A stretch of DNA of 64,000 bases from Anadara kagoshimensis (lineage: Eukaryota > Mollusca > Bivalvia > Arcoida > Arcidae), in assembly GCA_021292105.1 (NCBI GenBank), contig CM037869.1, forward strand, positions 1,769,001 to 1,833,000, in the 5' to 3' direction. Positions 39,801 through 54,000 of this stretch are shown one piece after another. The position numbers and the translations under genes were made by a program. Within the stretch, counting starts at the first letter, position 1. Each line of letters opens with the position of its first letter. Under the pieces are notes generated by a model. That model was not told the origin of the DNA, made no database searches, and was given only the letters and a program-made list of their open reading frames with translations.

Positions 39801-42800
39801 TATATTGTAATCTTCTACTGCAAATTGAAGACTTGAGCAAGTGCTCAAAAGGAGCACATGGTAAGTTTTGAATGATATACATTGTCGATATATAACAAAG
39901 ATACGTGGGATAAGCAATCTAACTTCCATTTGTGTAACTTATGCATATGATTTTGAAAAGTTCTTGTATTGCTTGAAGTATTGTTATCCATACATTGTGT
40001 GCATAGTTTTACTTTGTTTGTTTTTCTATTTCAGTTTATAGAGCGAAGATATAGGGAAGAAATGGCAAGAGGTGAGTATATACATATGTATTGAATAACT
40101 CTTAAATTGTTCGGTAATTAAAAGAAAGACTACATGTGGTTTTATCACTCAACACATCATATAGATTTATGTAACTTATAACTACTTAACACTCTTTCTC
40201 TCGAAAAAACAAAGTTCGTCAGTTACAACCGCTTTCGAGAATTTCACACTTAATACGCTATGACACGGGAATTTTATACAAGGAATCAAACTTTAAGCTG
40301 CTTACAAATAACGCGTTGACCCCGGGAATTTGCAAGCCAAGGCTTAACAATGCCTTCAAAATTTTTATGTCTGTCATTCCAGTATTGTTGATAAGTATGG
40401 TGTCTCTCTATCCAAAGTTATACTTGGTATATTTGACGTCAAACAGCTCCAGGTTCCTTTCATTTACAATTTTGATTATACACGTGACGGATGTAGCTAG
40501 CTAAACAGACTGTGCTCACCCTTCCGGAGAACCAGGTCCTCAGATCATTGGTGATACAAGCAGTTTCACTTGATGTACTAGATTTGCCAGTTTTCAAAAC
40601 TTGAAGTATGACTTAAAAATAAAGTGATATTTCTGTTATGGTTTCATTGGAAGTTCAGCAAACAGAATAGAATGTAATAACAGTCATAATAAAGAATATA
40701 ATACAGTATGGCACTACTGACCTTGGTTATCAGAACTACTAGTATATTACAATATAATTCTGATCACCATGGCCAACGATGCCATACTATTATTGTAACA
40801 ATAATGACGCCATCATTTGTGTGGCGTGACTTGTCCGTATTGTTGGTATTTTCGCCAGGAACAATTTGCCCATTACAAAAAGAACATTTTCAAGCATTAT
40901 ACAATAAACAGAATCTCATATTCTGGTCCATGTGATATTGAGTTTATTGCCGTCGTTACTTAAATGTTTATTGCTTGTTGCATAAAGGTTTATTCAATTC
41001 GTTTAATAAATTCAATATTGCATTATTTGAGGCTATGTCTAAAGCAAGTTTGTGAAAAAATTACTTTCACCCAACATATATCTTGCATAACTTGTAAAAT
41101 GATAACTCGGTTAAAAGTTCATGTTATTTCATTTTTAACTTTTTATAAACTACTTATATTGTGTTTATGATATAACTTGCACCATGCTCTATACAGTTAT
41201 ATGAACTACAGTCCAACCTGTCTATAAAGAAAATAAAGGAAACCAGTAAAAGTGGCCTTTAAGGGCAGGTGGGTTTTATATACAGGTTCAAATAGTATGA
41301 ATTAAGGTAGTTCCATACCATGGTGACGTCGACGTTTTGTGCGTACGGTCGAAATGTTTGATTTGACGTCTTTTTCATCTATGACGTCACGAATATGTGG
41401 TCTTTGGCGCCTACAGAATTTTGGCGGGAACGCTGTTACGCGTATCGTTTAGATGTATTTTCTGCATTCACAAAAGATTATAATTCACATTATTGACATT
41501 ATAATATTAAATTTGAGTACTATTTAAAAGAACTAATCTAATTGCATAAGAAAGATCTACGCTGTTGAGGGCACAATTCTAAATAATTGAAAGATTTGAG
41601 TACACCGTTTAAAATTTGAATTACTGTGATGTAAATGCTGCTTCATGTGACTTTTTTTGGTGAATTTAAATAAAGATAGTATGACAGAAACTGACGATTC
41701 TTCAATAAACATAATGTATAATAATTTTTATCGGTGTCAAATTGACCACGCTCTTGTATTTGCGTTTCATTTCGGCGTGCTAGAATCAAGAACTCTTCAT
41801 CAATATATACGAATTCCCCTTTCCACTTTAATTCATGTGTTTGGTAACGGTTGCTATGGGTACAGACCATATGAAATTCAAAACTGGTTTTGTTTTGCAC
41901 AACCAAAATAGCTCAAAATAGGTGTTTTTAATAATTATTTGTTAATAACAAACGAAAACATGCGTTCATAATAGTATACTTAGGCATTAATGGTATCTTC
42001 TTATGTAAGGAATGGGCTTTTTTTTCTTGTTTCAGGATTTTGATGCAATTTTATGAAAAAAGTAGCTTGACGACCCCCTATTTTTTGTTTCCGAAAATCA
42101 AACTTATATATTTATGTGCAATATATGTGAAAATCAGGGGTCGTATTCGACTTAGTTTTTTAATTATCTACAAATTTACGAAAGGGTGATACTTTAAGTT
42201 TTACAGAATTTTAATGTTCTCTCTTGATAGTTGGCGCTGTAGAAAATCTTCACGTCACCGGAAGTAAAATTCCATTGGTCCAAATAATCTTCATGACATT
42301 ATAGTTAATTTAAATGCAAGACACTTTTGGTTTCTAAGCATGACAAAAAACCATTAAAGCTTATTTGTTGATACCAGTGGTCATACTTTGATAATTTATC
42401 CCGTGAAAATGGTCACCAGGTGGCGCTTCAGAACTTCTTAAGCAAGTCGAATACCTGCCCTGAAATTTTGGCATGTTGAATGGTTTATGTCCATGTACAA
42501 CATATCAAATTTTCATTATGTGTTTTCAGGCGATTTGTAAAGTATGCAACTACCTTAAGAACAAATTGGATACAATTTTATTGGCCTTTATAAGCAGGTG
42601 GTCCTTATACAAAGGTGGCCTTTAAGGCAGGTTGGACTGTATATAAATTCTGTTATTTGTTTTATATATTTTGGGGGTTTTTTTTTACTTTTTTCCGTAA
42701 CTATTTACATATCAATGAGAGGATATTTGATATTACATCTACACATCTATATATCAGTACAAATACACATTCAGATATTTATTAAATTATAATAATTACT

Positions 42801-45385
42801 CTTCTAATTCTCATTGATCTTTGGCAAATCCTTAAACAAAAACAAGAAATAAGATATCCTTAATAATTATAAAAATTTTTAATTATGCCCAGACTCTATG
42901 ATTGTATTATCTGCTTCATTTGCTTAAAATTAAAGTCTGTCCCGAGCCATTAGGCCCATCAGGCCGGAGCTTATCCCGGTTTCTGTGGCGTTGAGCGACT
43001 GAGAGTACAAGACTCTCCCCTGAATGGGACGCCGGTCCATCGCAGGGTTAACCCCCAGCATTTTGCTGGTACTCATTTATTTTTCAGCTGAGTGAACTGG
43101 AACAACGTGAAATTAAGTGTCTTGCTCAAGGACACAACACATCGCCCGGTCCAGGGATCGAACCCACGACCTTCGAATCACGAGTCCAACGCCTTAACCA
43201 CTAGGCCACGCGCTTCCAAGTTCATTTGCTTAACGTACATTTAATTAATACATGTCTGTCCTCAAGCCAAATGCTATGGTTTAGTGACGTGAAAGACCAC
43301 ACCTTTAAATGCTGCAGTATTTGCGCACAAGCTGTATAGAACATAACAAGCATTAATTAGCCAAAGGTTCGAGAACATACACGTGTATCAAAGGATCCGT
43401 AAATTTGAACGGAGAAAGAGACACGCAAATTATTTTTCCAAGACTAAAAGAATGTATAAATTATTTATTGTCAATATTCTGACTTTGAGCCGACCTTGAA
43501 CATAATGATGGATGAAGTGGCGTAATCAATTACTAAATCAGACAAAAACACACCAGTCCATGTCCATGTCCAAATCACGATCTCAAAACTGGCAAACTAA
43601 AATAAATACGTGAAGTTTTACCAGTGAAGTGGAAGCACAATATAGCAAAAGTACTTGAAAACAGTCAGGTTACCAAAGAAGGCACATGTAAAATAAAAAT
43701 ACATTATGTTTATAAACATTAGCAACATTAACAACAAGAAAAAGAAACAGAAATATATGCATTAGCCAACAGACTCAAGAACACAACACATTACAAGTAG
43801 TGACACTCCCGATTATAATAACCATCGCTATGGACGAACACCCGACCAATAATCACAGTCTTCAAGTATGTTTAAATTCCGTTCAATCAAACACAAGCAT
43901 ACCAGGCCATGGTCAATTTTGTCGCTATTGCGCTTTTACGGTTCTACACAACAATGACTGCAGCATTTGAGGGCATGGTCTATCACGTCACTAAACCACA
44001 GCACTTGGCTTAAGGACAGAGATGTATTAATTAAATACGTTATAGCAATCAAGCAGAAAACATAATTATAAAGTCTGAAGTTCTGAACACAATTATATTT
44101 TGAGCACCCGGCCTTACGTCCATGGTGAAAGTTCACGTGTCTAACCTAACTTGTCAATTTCAAAGCTTTTCCTTTGCTTCTGGATTGCGATTCGGACATG
44201 GATAAGTGTGTCTGTTTTTCATTTCAACGTCATAATTTACCAAAATATTGACATACTATACACTTACAAAATCATTTACTTTCAAATGTAGCTTATGTAT
44301 TAAGAAATTATGCTTTATAATACCTTTTGGTCTTTCTAATTTTCTCATGTCAACATCTTAAAAATATTTGGATTTTCTCAGTTTTGGTCAGAGCACTAAT
44401 GATGAAGTTTACTCTGAAACGACTGTCTAGTGCTGCGTAATCAAAACTGGTTTAGAAATAATTAATTTCAAAAGCAGTTTAGGTATTTGGTGCGCACACA
44501 AATGCAGGTACAATCACTGACACGTGTAATGGAACGGGTGTGCATTCTTCATCATAAAACATTATGTAATATATGATAGCAGGTGATTGACTTTAATATG
44601 AAATCTCTAAATACTTTAAAGTAAATCTAGTTATAGATCTTCCGTACACCAACTCGTTAATGGTTTATATAAACTTTATCCGTATTTTATAGTCTTTATT
44701 TTATCGTTGCATAAATAATTATTTTACATAAAAAGAAGACTAAAGGAAAACGTGCTGCACTTAATAGCATAGTTATGTTTTATACATAAACTAAGAGGTA
44801 GAATCAAGATGTTTGCCGTAGTTTACTGAGATAACTTAAAATAAGCTTCTTATTTCTCCGGATTATATAACGTGTGGTTCTTTGATAAAACGGTTTTCTA
44901 TTCTCTCTTTTACGTCTTATTTTTTACATTAACCAGTCAGACCAGATAGAGGTTGTATTTATAAACTTGTCATGATTTCGCTACTTTTGAATGTCATGCT
45001 TTATATAAAAACATGTATGAGTATATCAGATTGTTTGAGAATGTTTCTGATTCTGTTACTCGTCAGAGTATCTCTAGATAAAAAGAGTAATGAATAGGTC
45101 TTTGTTCTTCAAAATACGTTTACTTGATGTTCTAGGATAATTTTGTTTTTTACTATTCGTTATTAAAAAAGATATTAAAATAGAGAACAAACCTGGCGCC
45201 ATGAATGTTATCTTACTTTCTTTTTTAAAATTGAAAAAAAGAAATGAGATAAAAAGAAAGAAAATCGAATCTAGGTACTCTAGTATCATCAGAACGCAAA
45301 TAAATGGAAAGCATAAACAATCATAAAAGACACGCTGGATTTTAGTTTTATTGAAGAACATTATTTATTTATATATTCAATTTAT

Positions 45386-45433
<48 letters not shown>

Positions 45434-46566
45434 TTTTTCCCCAATTATGAACACTTAAACCACGATAATATTTGCTGTTGGTTTCGCTGTATTTTAATTT
45501 TGTCTGGAGTAGACAACTTGTAGCCGAAAAAATACTTAGATTAAACCGCGCGGTCTCATTTCCCTTTTCCATTTGATACCCTCATTTACACAACATGTAC
45601 AGTGGAAATATATGGCCCATATGGACATTCTTGACAACATAGTGTAGACGGTTCAGCATAAATCACTCCGGGCTGCCCTTACGTAAACTTAGACCACTCT
45701 TCATTGCTCAGTATTAGTCTATATAGATCTTTGTTTGGATAAGATGGAATCTAAAATCAGTAGACAATTGGTAATTGAACTTGTAATAAACTATGAATAT
45801 TTATTACTTACAAATATTAGTCTTATACAGTCGTTTGTTTGTAGTGATTCACTGTTTAATGTCCAATGATGTGAAGATCGCTGTCTTGTCCCCAAAGGTT
45901 AAGATCTTTAGCAAATATACACTGGTCACTTGTCCACGTCGTCACAATTAGCCATCACGTGATTTTGGGAATATTTTATGGAAACATACGCGTGAAAAAA
46001 TAACGACAAACATCTTAACCTTGTCCTTAATGTTGCGTAGGAATCACCGAAGTTTTTTGTTTCTTCTGAAAATTACAAGTCATAACGACCATGAAGTTAT
46101 TTCCATAGACATTGTTTTGGTCTAAAGTTTTAACTGCAATGATGTTCAAACATGACCCGTCGATCAGCGAATCTTTTCTTACTATTTCGAATGTCTATAT
46201 AAAATGAGGTAAATAAACAACATGAGGAATTCCAAAGCTTAGACATGACACCAGATATAATATGTAAAGAAAGAAATACAATATTGTCATTTACAGACCT
46301 TGAAATCTATCATTATTGTAACTTATATATCAAGATAGCTAGATTTCTGTTGATTTTCAAAACAGATTTTCGCTAGTGTTTTATTTTAGCTTAGTTGTTT
46401 GGATTTAGGTTTATAAAAATAAAAATGTTTCAGACATCTACATGTACAGATTTGAGAACTCAGTTTTGCTGTTTAGAATCGAGGAATTCGGACCAGGTTT
46501 TTGGCATATATGAATTTAAACATTGAAATTTTAAATAAAATAACGTACCACAGCATTTTAACTGAA

Positions 46567-46633
<67 letters not shown>

Positions 46634-49600
46634 TTTAGTTACTAAGGGTTATATTGATCTGTTATGTTTTATCTTTTTCTTGTTTAAAGGTAAATGGAAG
46701 GCAAATTGTAATCAATAATCATAAAATGCTACATTAAACGAGTTGTAAATTAATGTTAAAAGCATTTCTGAAAAACGTTGTTTTATTGGATTTAACTGAC
46801 TTCCTCTTCAGATGCTGTAAAATCCAGAATCCACTCAAAACTGGTACAAAAAAGACGGTACTATTAAAGTAATGTTCGTTATGTCAACACGTCAAAATGA
46901 TTAAGCACATAAAACTCATATTTCTGAATTTTTAATAATCAAAAAGAAATCTTTTGTCTTGGATTATAGTTTTAATGACTTTATATGGCTTCATTGTCAT
47001 CTTTACATTCTACGTCTCTTAAAGCCAACGTAAAATCAATATTTTGGAGAAATGGATGGAAATTTTTATTTATTTTGTTAATATAACTAATAATGGTGGA
47101 TATATTGGAATTAGCTAATATAATATTAATATTTATTAATATCAAACAGAACTATAACCATAGACAAACACAATAAATTACAAAGCTCTTAAAACTTGGG
47201 GATGAGGGATTTTTCTGTTTGTTTTCCCGATTACCCCCTGATTAACCTCTGGTATTTTTTGTTTTGTCTCAAGATATAAGAATTTGAATAAATACACATA
47301 CCGCTTGTCCTGTCAAAATTATCACATGATTTTCCGTGTAAGTGCGCGGAAGGTAACCTCTTCTTGCATATTAAGATTACTGCGAATAAACTAATTTGTC
47401 GCATACCATTTTTGTTTTTAAATTTTTTCATTCAGTGTATTAAAAAATGGTATACATGTATGAACAGCGACATTTAATACAGTATTTTACGATAATTTAG
47501 TATTAAATGGTGCTGTTATGACAATACATTAAATATTTTGAATGTTTTTAATTTTTTTAATTTAGAAAATGGTATATATTCAAATAAGACTCTGTGACAA
47601 ATGTATCTGCAACGACATAGAAGATGAATATCACTTTCTTTTAAAAAGCCCTTTATTTGGACTTAAGACTCAAATACATAAAAAAATATTATCGGAAAAA
47701 GCCATCCACATTCAAACTTATACAACTTCTCAGTGTTCAAAATTCAAAAAAACTTCGTAACCTTGGACTTTTCCTCATTATATTAATGCAACACTATTAA
47801 GACAATCTCGAACATAGTGTTTTAATTTGTCCATTCACCACCACGCCACTTTCATCCCAACATGTACAGTTCTCAGACTTTTAAAAATATTTTTGTGTTT
47901 ATTTCTGTCATTACTATTGTTTCTCTTAAATATAATAATGATTTGCTGCTATACATGTAAATATATATTGTATTGTATATACAAATATACCTATAAATGT
48001 ATGCTTTTGGTTATAATAAATAAAATGAAATATTCCCAATCAAGCAGGGAATCTTGTATCTAAATATATATATAGAATTATAATTAAAAATTGGATAAAA
48101 ATAACAAAAAATATCAAATGTTGTTTCTTAAATTACTACACTTCTTAATTTATTTTTGTTATAGGACCCAGCACTATGTGTATAGTCATTTAATATAGCC
48201 GCTTCTGGTAAACACACACGTCACAGATAAAATTTAATTTCGTATAATGAAATTATTTTAGAAATTAAATTCGACAGCATTGACATATACACCGTATCAA
48301 GAAGGTATCGGATAAAATTTTAATATCAAAATTAGATTCCTGTTAAAATTAACATCAATATTACTTGTTGTTGGGTTGCTTTCTCTCTTCTCCACTTACC
48401 TCCTCGGTAGTTCAGTTGGTAGAGTGTTTGCTCTGTAAGTGGGATGTCGTGGGCTCGAACCCCGACAGGAACTGACCCAAGGCTTTAATGTGGAAAGTGA
48501 CTGGGTTTTTTTTCGCAAAGTACTTGGCATAACGTAATGAAAGATATTTCGGATGGGAACTTAAAATAAACGATGTCCCGTGTCACAATAGGCTTGGCAC
48601 GGTAAAGAAACCTGCTGTATAATGCCATCAGCGCAAAGCACAGGCAAAATTTCTGCACTTTCGCCTATATATAGCTGGCGACGTCTCGATATAAGTGAGA
48701 CTTTCTTGACTGGGACGTTAAACAGCATTACTTAACTATCTTCTCGACAATGTAATGAAAACAATTGTTAGTCTTCTCGCTGAAAATTGCCCTGGTATAC
48801 GTAGCCACGTGGTTTATGTGCCGACACTTATGTATCACAGCGAATCTTACTGCCTAGGATTGAACCCCACTCGGATCACATCCTTGTCAGCTCGCTTGCA
48901 GAAGGTGGGTGGTTTTCTCCGAGTATTTTGGTTTCTTCCATTATCCCAAGACTGACAGCCTCGAAATAGGTGAAACAATCTTTAAGCTCTTCTCTACGTA
49001 TACTTTACTTTCGTTTGACGTAGGGCAAAACGTTTGCCAACAACTTCAATACTTGTAGTAAGTCAAGATTTATATATCAGATGTATGATAGCACGTTAAT
49101 TGAACACATATATCCAGAATGAATGACATTTATCTTCAGTTGACCTCAGATACAGTATATATCCAATTTTAATATTTCCTGTAAACAACAATTATTTATA
49201 TGTTAAATCGGTGATTAAATACTAGACAGGAGTTTGATTTCGTATGATAAAGATCGCGGTTTACGGAGCATTTCTAGCTTCCCCTGTAATTTACACTTTA
49301 GAAACTCTTTCGGACAAAATTATTGAGACAATTACGAGCAATAAATGATACTGTAGACAAATTAACATTTTGAATGAGATGATTTTGTTATTATTTTTCT
49401 GAATGTCAGAGGGGGTTGTTTTGGACAAGTGTTTTATGACATTGAAATGTAAATATTAAATTACAAAATATTAAAATTCGGGTTTTCAGTGACCGACTTT
49501 ACAATCCATTCTACAGGGTCATCAGAAGTACGTAGAACCTACAATAAAACTATAAACACTATACCAGAGATGGTGTAGTCTATGATGTACTTTAAGGTCA

Positions 49601-50968
49601 ACTTGCACATTGAAATGTCATACAGTTTTGAATGGCTTTTCTACGTTTTAGTGTAAAATATTAGATTACAAAGTAAATGGCCTTACTTTCATATTGTATT
49701 CAATTCTGTTCTGGCAAAGTCTCCACTTTTCAAATAGATGTCATATTATTTTAATTTTCTATATTATAAAAATTTGAATATTCATTCAGAAAATTCAAGA
49801 TGCTCCCAAACATTTTTATCTAGTTTACCCGTTACTATTTTTATGCTATGGTCAGTGCTGTTCCATATACAGTCCAACCTGCCTTAAAGGCCACCTCTAT
49901 ATAAGGACTGACTGCTTGAAAAGGCCAGTAGAATTGTATCCCAGTTGTTCTTTATTCATATTATTTGAACCTGTATATAAAGGCCACCTGCCTATAAAAG
50001 CCATTATTACTGGTTCCCTTGGGTGGCCTTTATAGACAGGTTTGACTGTATATTGGACATCTATAGTCTTATTCAACGCCATTAAGTTCGCCAGAAAAAT
50101 ATGTATGAATGGAAATGGAACTTGGTAACAAATTTTGGGCATTTATGACACAACTTCTCCCTTGTTTAAGCACACATGCATCATTTGGGTATGTGGACCA
50201 ATAATATATATCGGTATTATATAATCCAGTATAAATATATATGTTTTTCCTGTGGGCTATTCCCACACAATTATCTATTTTTCTTAAATCATCAAATTGG
50301 GACTCTTGGTTAATGGACATACATGTAATTAATTTTGTTTTATTTGTGGTTTACGTCCGCGATCGACCCGACATCACAAATCAGCAAGGGAACACTTTGT
50401 TTCGTGTACTTACTGCTGCTCTGACTACTTCAATATAAATGAATACATTTTAATAATGCATCTTCGATCAGTTAAAATAGGGACATTTATAACCACATGT
50501 CTCCTTTTAAAAGTAGTAATATATAATTTTCCTTTCATTTTAATGAACAGTTGATGACAGTTTGCAGTGAATTGATTTTCAGTGGTTTTATTTACATATA
50601 TATTTTAAAAAATTGACATTTAAAATATAAATAACAAAATGTAATGTTTAGATAAGCCCTGTTGTCCTGAACCACACCTGTGGATTATTGTTTTAGTTTA
50701 TTGCAGCGTGTTATTGATTTTCTTAAAATTTTGCATATAAACTTGTCAAAATTTTAATGGTTAAACACATCACTGCCGTGGGAAATGTTACTATTATAGT
50801 GGAGCGGTTAATTGAGTTAAATAAACTAATTATTGTATGTGTAATGACGCCATTAAATGTAAAAATGGCCACGTTTAACTGTAAAATATACATTTGGTAC
50901 TATTGTTATATGGCACGTGTTACAACTTTACAGCTTCGTACTTAATTCAGCCATTAGTTAAAAGTTTT

Positions 50969-51024
<56 letters not shown>

Positions 51025-54000
51025 GTGCTTTTTAAGATAATAATTGCCAGAAACTATAATAATTATTTGAGTTTTTCAAGTGGATACATTCATAATGAGG
51101 ATAAAAAGATTCACAACTAAATATGAAGAAGAAAGACATTTAGGAAAATTGCTTCAGACGAGCAAAAACATTATGATGGTGTTGAGTAGTGTATAATGCA
51201 GGTGCTTGTAAAGGATATTTATAAGCCCATTGTTAATTTATCCGACTTCAAATTGATCAAAAAGGATTCATATATAGTTTGGAAAATTCTTCAATATAGG
51301 TCTATGTATTTTTGTGAAGTTAGATTCTTGGATTTTATAAAAGCCATTTTATTAGTGTTTATACACAACATACATGTAGTTGAGGACATACAAAATATAA
51401 TTTGTGAATATGTCTTATTTACAGAAAGCTAAATGTAGTTGAGTGCCACTGATGACAATGAAACAAAATAAATTAAGAAAAGTCTGGAAAATCTTTGTTT
51501 CTGGTATAGATTATCTTATTGGACTAATGCTTCGAAAATACAATCTGTTGTAGTACGCAAGGATAAGATATCTAATTGAAACTGACAAAGTAACAAAGTA
51601 ATTTCAATAAATTGAATTAGCCAAGATTTTCATTTTGTCATTTAGGGTTTATTTAATAAATACAAAATGAAACATTCATCATTTCTTATATCTTCCTTAT
51701 TATCAATGATGGATGGAATTGTTTCAATATCTTTGGAGAAAAGTCAGTTTAAGATTTAGAATGATAGATATCGCAAAATTATTTAAAAAAATATTATTTA
51801 ACAAACTTTTTTTTAAACTGATTTTTTTAAATTATCATAACGACCATACAATAGTTTACATACAATGCACGCACGTGTAAAATGTTTCGGCTAAATCTCG
51901 TTCAAGATTCAGCGACATCGACCTCGTGTATCTGATTATTGCCATCCACGGCCGTAGGGTTCATTAATATTGGATTGAGCAATTCTGTTTGTGATCCAAC
52001 TGCTATGGTATATAATATCTGCGAGTTTTAAGCACAGTTTTAGGTAAACAGTATTCTTGAAACTAAACGAAATGTAAAATTCTCGAACTGTGTTCAGACC
52101 CAGTCATCTATAAATTTTGCCGTCTAGTGCTGTAAAATTAAAACTTATATAATATGTAATTGTTATATTGGGGAATATCAAAAACCAGTCTATGCAGCGA
52201 AATATGCTTCGATCAGTGAAACATTGCATAGTTTGTAATCAACTGTAAAATGAAGTAGATCTAAAGATTTGATGTTCTAATAGATACCATATTCCTACCA
52301 GAAGGCGAAGCAAGATAAATTAAATACACGGTTCATAAGATCCACGAATGTGGATAACGTACTGTACAAACCTGTCGAAAGTTTAACACTAAGTTATCAA
52401 AAAGGGGACGAATATCGACTGCCGAGTGGCCAAAATATGGATAGCAAGTGATCCGAAAAGCTTGCGAGATATATAAATAGGATCTGTAGAAAAACTGTCG
52501 AGATAAAGCTAACGAGAGGCCGTAATGAGCTGTCGATTAGTTAGGTTAGTGTTAAACTTACGACATGCCTGTCCTGTAGATCTAAAGGCAATTAAACTAT
52601 AACTCGCCCATGTGGCTAATTGGTGTATATTATACGAGTACATTTCGTGCTTTTGACTGCTAATTACATCATAACTAACTTGTTTATATAATATATCATC
52701 ATTTTATAATGGAAATACGGAGTAAATTTATATACATGTATGACATTAATGTATTTATGTTAGTGCATATAATGCCTTGCTCTGTTACAATATTCACAAC
52801 AGCCCTTCCCCTATATTTCTCCTTTGTCATATTTCCCCATTTCCCCCCGTCCCTCACCTTTCCATGTTCCCCCTTTTTTCAAGTGCTTAACTTAAAATAT
52901 CGTTAGCTGTGACTGGTGGCATGGCAGTGTGACCGACCAAATTAAACATTAATAAAGTGTTAGTGCATTTTATACATTGTCCCGTTACAATATTCAGTAC
53001 ATATAGTATCTATCAACTTTGCTTCTGGATTGTGATTCGGACATGGAATAGTATGTTTGCTTTTGGTTCACAGCTTTCGAGAGCTTATATCTAAGGCATT
53101 ACTGCAAATTGATATGCACTTGGCAACGACCGAAGCAATCAAGAAAACAATATAACAAAAGAATGAAAAAAGAAAAGTAGATACAATATGAACGCATAAT
53201 AACTTCAAATTATTACGCAATGTAGGAATTGGGAGTAATGCATATATGTAGTACCATTCACTATTCAAATATTCACAAAACCCGAGTTAAATGTGAGGTA
53301 TTGCTGTAAAAATCATCTACCTGACAATAGCCAGGGCTTGCAACCGAGAATGACATACGACATAAGAATGCAACGAGAGCTATAAACACAATATGAATAC
53401 ATTATAAGACAACAGATAATTACGTAATGTAGAAATGTTGGCGATACTAATATGTAGTTGGCAATAACAAAACAATTAATTAAGGAAACTGCGACACAGA
53501 AAACAAGACGAGGTAAACAAGCGTGTATAATGCCGTGTTTATAAGACCGTGAAATTATGTACCCGTTCAACCCAAGAACACGACACAATACAAGTCAATG
53601 ATAAAACAACCAACACGACACAATACAAGTCAATGATAAAACAACCAACACAACCAAGAACACGACACAATACAAGTCAATGATAAAACAACAAACACAA
53701 CCAAGAACACGACACAATACAAGTTAATGATAAAACAGACAACACAACCAAGAACACGACACAATACAAGTCAATGATAAAACAACCAACACGACACAAT
53801 ACAAGTTAATGATAACCAAGAACACGACACAATACAAGTTAATGATAAAACAACCAACACAACCAAGAACACGACACAATACAAGTTAATGATAAAACAA
53901 CCAACAAAACCAAGAACACGACACAATACAAGTTAATGATGAAACAGCCAACACAACCAAGAACACGACACAATACAAGTTAATGATAAAACAACCAACA

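Noticed and set aside
41657-41911. Overlapping open frames inside the TTAA-flanked insertion, as a possible transposase
   Set aside because: Only about 85 codons, with no catalytic aspartate pattern or DNA-binding motif visible.
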